Positions 58,116-64,000 of a stretch of 64,000 nt of DNA are shown piece by piece. The stretch lies in the NCBI GenBank assembly GCA_037903355.1, contig JBAJFE010000045.1, positions 310,001-374,000 on the forward strand. The letters are read 5' to 3'. The stretch's first letter is position 1, and each line of letters begins with the position of its first letter. The translations under genes were made by a program, and so were the position numbers. This stretch comes from Trichuris trichiura (Eukaryota; Nematoda; Enoplea; Trichinellida; Trichuridae). The notes under the pieces are model-generated. The model saw only the letters and a program-made list of their open reading frames with translations, searched no databases and was not told the DNA's origin.

Positions 58116-61031
58116 AAAGGATGAGAAGTGTTTGTAGCGAACGCACAGCCCGGCTACTCCTGATCTATGGGCGCTCTCACGCAAGTGCAGTTGCGCTTTC
58201 TGGCTAATCTGATCTACTATCATGACTATTCCTTTGCTTTGATGCCGTTATTAAATAAAACATGGGTTAATTTAACATAGACTTTGCGATACAGGAACGC
58301 TTGACCTGGTAACTGAACCAGTTAAGCAATTATCAGATATGTAGCTTGAAGTCCATAAATAAGTTGTGCGAGGAATAATTTGCGTGCTTTACGAAGGATG
58401 GCAGAGCAAGGCGCTGATGAACGTTTGCTGATTTTGGAATTGTCTAAGTTGGCTCGCGACAAGCTGAAACTCACAGCTTAACGAAACAGCTTTCTCTTTG
58501 CCTTCAGATAAATGAGACGGCATGCATCAATAAAGTGCTTGTAATTCTGTCTGTTAAACGTTCTGTACAAGGACAGCCGTTTAGACGTGAAAATGCTGGT
58601 TATGTCGTCTAGCAGTCGGTGTATTCTGCATGCTTCTTTCCGAATGCGAAGCGAACTGTTTTTGACTTATTTGCCGAACTAACATGTTTTCTCTAAGTGC
58701 CCTCTTTTTTAATGCCATTATGGTGCGCACATATTGTCCACCGAAGGATTGCGGTACGGGAATGGTGGACTTCCCTACCCAGACTTCGAATTGGAAGATT
58801 TTCACGTTGTACCTCAGCGGAAGCAAATTGGCAACGCTGGTAACAACAGCGACCTAGAGATATGCTTTTTCCGGTGTTCAGCATTTATTTATGAGTTTAA
58901 TGGATTCAGAGAAGAATATTGAAAATTTCTTGCTCAAGTGAGAGACATCTTGCTGCAGCACGGTGTTTTAATGTTTTCGGCATTGCTTGTTCCTGCTCGG
59001 GTGCCTGCCATACGATGGGCGATGGGAATAAATTCTGACATCATTGTCAACATGGGCATGTAGCGTCTCTTTTTCACTCCTCCGTAGAAGGAGAAATCCC
59101 ACTTGACTATCACATTGTTGGAGTTTCTGTGCACCAAGTGAAGCAAAGATATTAATAATTTCATCTTGCATTCGCTGGAGAAAAATAGACGAGAAATTGT
59201 AACGTTTGTAATTCTAGAATGGGTTTGTTAAATAGTTGGACTTCTCCCCTCATTAACGTGGCATGTCTCCTTTTCCTGCTGCGTTCTCAGCTTGCAAGGA
59301 TTGTTGCTTTTCTTGCATTACTACAAGCCAGCCAGCGGATAGACTGCACTCCACTTCTCAGTTGCACCTTCAAATTGACCGAAACAGTCGAAGCTTAGGC
59401 GAACTACAGCTCATCTTTTTCCTCACTGCTCGCAAGTGATCAACTTTACAGTGCAAATTATGAGCGTTCACTTTTGGTGAAGCATGGATTACGAATATGG
59501 CCAGAATATTTTCGTTGAATGCTCGTATTGTAATAACAATACGTCCTGGACAATAAGCTAATATTTCATATGAAGAAACGTTTTAAAGGCGCCTTTAATG
59601 ATTTATTATTTAGTCTCTGTTTTGAAACTTTGTCTCTCGGTGTTGGTTTCAGTTTTTCTGTCACATTTTGGAAGTGTGTTTTCAAGACTGTACTCTCATT
59701 TTACTTTTGAGTTTCCACGAATCTCGTCCAGCAATTAGCGCCTTGTAGTTGTATAGCTCTTATTGTCTTTGACTTGGAAACTGGTTGTTAGTAAACTGTC
59801 GAACTATGCTCACTATCACTGTCATCGACTTCACGTTGCTTGGGATTGTGATACCTCACTTTTGTTTCTTCGCCAAGATTCATTCCGTGCCACTTTAAGG
59901 TTTAAAATCAGTTGGTCACAAGCTCCAAACACGTTTGTTAAACTTTGAGCTCACTATAGATGGAAATCGATGGGAAGAAGCTTCTCGACTTGAAAAAGCT
60001 CCATTCGCAAAGAAATATATATCAGTGCTTTTTGCTTATCTTGTATTCCCTTCGTTTGATCAGCGAAGCACTTTTCGTTTTGCTGAAATTGCTAGACGAG
60101 AAATAGAACTGTTTCATCATTTCAGGTAAATGATTCATTTAAGAAAAAGTTGGCGGGTTGGTCTGCTGATGTTCTCTAATAAAAGTTTATGCGCTAGCGA
60201 AAAATGTGATTATTCAGAGGGGCTTTCATGCAGGACTTGATCTTTTCTTATTCCATGTGGGAACATGCAGTTCCAAATCTTAGTCGCTTATAGAAAATAT
60301 GCACAGTCTGCTTGAAGAAATTAGATTCCTTTTCAGTTTTTGTCATAAAAATGCCGGCTGCGCTGGTGGCAGGGGTAAGTTTTGCAGCCGAATGCGTTAC
60401 TGTGTAGGATTATCTCAGGTTTGAACGCGTTAGCATTCCGTCAATAGTTCAGCTAGTTAACTTCTTTCATGCAAAAACATGTCACCTGTAAACTATGCAC
60501 GTAAGATGGGTACACTAATCTTGACTGTTACGGTTATTCATTCATGCATGTTGATCTTAAGACATAATTCCCTGAAATATTGTTTCTGATGGAATTTTGT
60601 TAGTTCGTGACGTACCTTACTTTCCTACAAAATTTTAGTCTGTTCTCTTTCATATGCTCTCATTTCGGGTGGAAAAAAATAAGTGACTTTTCTCTGACAG
60701 GTTGGCAAGAATATCCGATTAAGAAAAGTAAGTTATACAAAGCCTATGAGCTCTGACTTTGAGCAACAATCACAGAGTTATATTTCCTCAACAATTTGAG
60801 CGTTCTCTTAAAATCAATAAAGATTATTTTTAATAGATGTAATTTTCCGCTTTTCTGAACGGAACGAGCAGTAAGAGTAATCAGAATAATCAGTTTCAGT
60901 TTAAAATATGACTTAAACTATTTCACAATAAACTTTGAAACTCAGGAGCCACAGAAATTGAAAATAGATGGTCTGCGGTTATTGTAGTTTTTCCCGGTTT
61001 TATTCAAGCCTGAATTGAACTGCACAAGGAA
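58116..61031. other. interval upstream of ADRM1 without a confident gene
   Basis: Two stretches look mildly coding. One is 58700-58920 (plus), with GNGGLPYPDFELEDFHVVPQ. The other is 58934-59171 (minus), which is open in two frames. Neither has a known domain or a full splice structure. At 59935-60129 a frame ends at a good donor (TTTCAG|GTAAAT), while an ATG at 59960 opens another 48-codon frame with a hydrophobic C-terminal half. I leave these uncalled. Confidence 0.35.
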
Positions 61032-63801
61032 ATGGCATTGCTCAGAGGTATGTTTGCCGAAGAAAGAACTACTCTACTTCGCTTTCGGGCTGGTAAGATG
61101 TGGTTAGAAAATAACAGAATGCACGTAGATTATCGAAAGGGTTGGTTCTGCCTGTTCGAAAGCGAAGGATTTGTTTATCATTGCTGGAAGGACCGGCGCA
61201 CTGGCATACTGGAAAACGTATGTGAAATCTATCCACACTTTAGAGGGCACGCCTGTTTTAACGCTAAACCTCATTATTAACAATTTTCTCGCATTAGAAT
61301 TACTAGTACACTTTTCAATTTAATAACATGCTACTGTGGTTGCAAATTAATTGGGAACAACACTAGGAGCAGAAAAATTATTAAGTATTTTTCCATTAAG
61401 TAAATCGTCCAAAGATGAGCATGATTAAGAATTTTAATTTCTAAGTACAATGCTCATTAGTGCAGGCAGCAGCATGTACTAAGTTCAAAATGCTCGAATA
61501 TTTGTGTGGATTTGTTTCAATAAACTCCTGAAAGGAGGAAGTGGTTATTTCTTTTCTTTGCACGGGATAATAATTTTTGTCTACTTATTAATTTTCATGG
61601 CATGCACAAGTGGAATAGTAAATGCCCTACGAAGAAGATCAATATATTATTACTGAATAACTGAGTGATCTTAGAAGTTACCAGTCAAAAATTTGTCGAA
61701 AATTTAAAATTTTGCTGGATGCTAATAAAATAAAGTTATCTGGTGCCGGATTAAATGGTTAGATAAATTTAGGAGAAGCTGTTAGTTCCTGAAGAAGCGT
61801 CATTCGTTCCAATTCCGCAATGCAAAACTGGACGAGCATATGTGCTAAAATTTTTGCTTACTGGAAAACGACTGTTCTTCTGGATGCAGGCAAGATTTCT
61901 ATTCATACTAACAATCATACGTTTTATTGTCTTTAATTTGAGCATTTTGATCTTGTTGAAAAGCTTCAATGCCGCGAAAGAAAGAAAACAATGCTAGCGC
62001 TTATTGATATTGAAGCTTTTATGTTTTGACTCGGCAGTCATTGCTTGGTTACAGGCACTCGTCCCGAGCAATCCGATATGCTGTTTCGTGGGTACAATGA
62101 AACTGTACCAGTCTTTTAACACGCAGCTGCTATTCATACTTTCAGCAGCCAGGTTTAAATTCCAGAAAGATGAGTATACTACGGGTGCGCTCTCGGTAGA
62201 TCATGCCTAATTGAGAAGCTTTGTCTTATGTATCATCTTACTATGCTGCGCGTTCATCTAAAAAAACTATTGTTCTTTTTAATTTCTTATTCCGGAAAGC
62301 TGCACATTTTTACAAGGTGACCTACCTCACAAGGGAGCGTTCTAGGTCGGCTTTATCAGTTGTTACGTCAAGCACAACTTTAATGCCGCATGTTACAGGA
62401 AAAAGATGCAACTAAAGATGCAGGGTTATGCAAAAAAGTCAACGAAATATTGAAGTACGAGTATCGAGTACAGAAACGTCGTCATTTTGGCGGTAAGAGG
62501 AGCACAACCAGATCGAATGCCTTTATCGTCAAGTGGCAATTCTGAAGTGGGATAACCTGAAACTGTGACTAAATGGAAGTTCAGCATAACATCGTAATTT
62601 ATTTGTGCCAGTTAAATTCGTCACATCCATTGCTCTGGAAGAGCGATGAGTTCTGACGTTGTTCCATTAGGGAGACAGGAAGTAATAGCTTAATCAGGCA
62701 GGACATTCCGAAATTGCCAATTCTGTTATGATGACTTTAAGTTAGCCATAAACTTGAGGTATCGGCTATTTAGTTGCTAAACTTTTTATGCTATAAATAT
62801 AACTAGCAGACGTCGGGTGCAGGGAACCCTTAGCATATAGTTGACATTATTTTTAAATCTTTTACTTTTTGTTACGGATATTTAAAGACTTTTTACACAT
62901 CCTTGACAGTGAATTATTTTAGCATCTTTCCGCTACTTTTTATGATAATACGTTTTTCAAAATAAGCCAAAAACATTTTTTGTGACCAAGTGGATTAATA
63001 TCTGGCGGGTGATTAATGCTTTTATGAAGACGAATAGTTTTCAAGTCTACTATTGGGGCTGTTAAGCTGACTTCGGAAACGCTGTTCGTTTATTTGTAGG
63101 CATCATCCATGACGGAAGAATTTCTCCATCTCGAAGAAACAATACTCCAACAAGCGCAAGTGTGAAATTAAAGTAATTATCTTTAGAAATGGCTCCATAA
63201 GAGGATTACAAACTTCACTCTCAGAAGCAAATAAGCATACTTCTTGCCTGAATCAAGAAGAACAGCTTTCAGACCACCAAAGCTGTAGACATATGACTGC
63301 AATATCAGTAGCTTGCATGCTAAAAATAATCGTTCTTCACTGTTATGAATATTTTCTTTGCTACCTGCAAAATGTGAAGAAGAAGCAGTAGTTTGGCGTT
63401 AATGCACCTTACCACAATGACGAAGCTGTAAAAATTCATGATTTTAACTATTCAAGGCACGTATGGGACACGAACCATAACAAGAACTCAATGCACACAA
63501 TAGCGGCTGACGATTCAGAGAAATATGACCCGGAGGAAGAAGATGAAAGTAAGCGTTGAGTTTTCATGTTTACTTTTGCGTGAAGCGGATTTTAAGGCTA
63601 AAGACGTTTCTTTATTCAGTTAAACCGAACGCGTGCTTGATTTACGCCATTTCTCGGCTTTTCGGCAAGTTTAACCGCAGTACACTTCGAACTACGCAAG
63701 CATGTCGGCCAAGGGTAAAAAAACTAGAAAAATGTATTGAAGCTGACAGCGGGCAAACTGTTCCGTTAATGCGTGTGCTTAGCATTACTTGCCGCTCCTG
63801 A
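61032..63801 (+). CDS. ADRM1: proteasomal ubiquitin receptor ADRM1/Rpn13
   Basis: Rpn13 sits on the 19S regulatory particle, binds ubiquitin through its Pru domain and in animals recruits the deubiquitinase UCH37. The Pru domain is encoded by three exons: 61032-61217 (LLRFRAGKMWLENNRMHVDY, RKGWFCLFESEGFVYHCWKD), 61773-61889 (VPEEASFVPIPQCKTGRAYV, then LKFLLTGKRLFFWMQ) and 62399-62492 (EKDATKDAGLCKKVNEILKY). Alignment to human ADRM1 is nearly gap-free. The second intron has a GC donor (CAG|GCAAGA). Three further exons, 63100-63159, 63504-63548 (acidic, DDSEKYDPEEEDE) and 63620-63801, continue in phase to a TGA, and AATAAA lies at 63826. They would give 227 residues. The tail does not resemble the DEUBAD (UCH37-binding) domain, so either these exons belong elsewhere or the protein is Pru-only, as in yeast. 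The Pru part is certain; the tail is tentative. Confidence 0.88.
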
Positions 63802-64000
63802 AACAATATGCGTACAAAGTTTGACAAATAAACCAGAACACGTGGGCGTATGCTTCCACAAACCGGAAGTTACTTCTGGCTCACATCGTGCTATTATTTT
63901 TAATAACAAAATGTTTAAATGTTTTTCTTCTGGTTCTTTTTCCATCATAGATTTTATATTTACAGTAGGAACCCGTTTTTGGTCAATATCTAGCCGGTTT
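63802..64000. other. 3' flank of ADRM1 with candidate polyadenylation signal
   Basis: AATAAA at 63826-63831 lies 25 bp past the predicted stop at 63801, a plausible distance for a very short 3' UTR. The remaining sequence to the window edge is unassigned. Confidence 0.45.

Noticed and set aside
59935..60129. A frame ending at a good splice donor, and an overlapping 48-codon ATG frame at 59960 with a hydrophobic half.
   Set aside because: The two frames are mutually exclusive, neither has a recognised family, and no matching neighbouring exon was found.
1..64000. CRISPR arrays, rRNA, bacterial-type operons, or a novel multi-gene system.
   Set aside because: No spaced direct repeats of CRISPR type, no rRNA sequence and no clustering of functionally linked genes were seen. 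The genes present are standard animal genes with transposon debris.

Overview
The window is animal genomic DNA. It is gene-sparse, with short consensus-spliced introns (mostly 46-90 bp, GT..AG) inside ordinary metazoan genes and much decayed transposon sequence between them. Intron size, moderate GC content and the gene set suggest a nematode. A retained Polycomb CBX gene, which C. elegans lacks in canonical form, points to an early-branching (clade I, whipworm-like) lineage. That placement is inference, not something read directly from the bases.

Layout. Positions 1-8295 hold no gene I can support, apart from a short hairpin near 7.7 kb. A Ser/Cys-rich terminal exon of an unknown gene lies at 8296-9183. 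A Tigger/pogo-type deletion element follows (9970-11137), then the complete 86-aa spliceosomal Sm protein F gene (12308-12716) and two small unknown genes (12915-13319 minus; 13409-14166 plus). A perfect 98-bp inverted repeat sits at 15566-15784. A roughly 2.7-kb foldback structure at 16.03-18.69 kb carries a mariner inserted at its arm/loop junction. A receptor tyrosine phosphatase gene (22689-35557, plus) encodes signal peptide, Cys-rich modules, Ig, about four FN3 domains, one transmembrane helix and two phosphatase domains. Its 4.3-kb juxtamembrane intron is packed with Tigger, MITE and mariner copies.

Convergent to it is a Polycomb chromobox gene (37310-39991, minus) with a chromodomain, a 24-bp coding minisatellite and a C-terminal Pc box. 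A degenerate tandem repeat field (40.8-42.3 kb) follows, then a predicted four-exon unknown gene (42766-44579, plus). It converges on an INPP5K-like inositol polyphosphate 5-phosphatase with a SKICH domain (44868-47205, minus). A dead Ty1/copia element (about 50.6-53.8 kb) lies between two diverged LTR-like direct repeats (48.6-49.35 and 54.88-55.45 kb). A dead MULE transposase is at about 56.95-58.1 kb. The window closes with the proteasome ubiquitin receptor ADRM1/Rpn13 (61032-63801, plus), which has one GC-AG intron.

The genes are housekeeping, signalling and chromatin genes with no shared pathway that I can see. I found no CRISPR, biosynthetic cluster or new defence-like system. The best leads are the altered WPD loop of the phosphatase, a possible membrane-anchored isoform of its ectodomain, the repeat-expanded Polycomb protein and the large foldback element. 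Exon coordinates were derived by hand from splice consensus, reading phase and family alignment from memory. No search was run.
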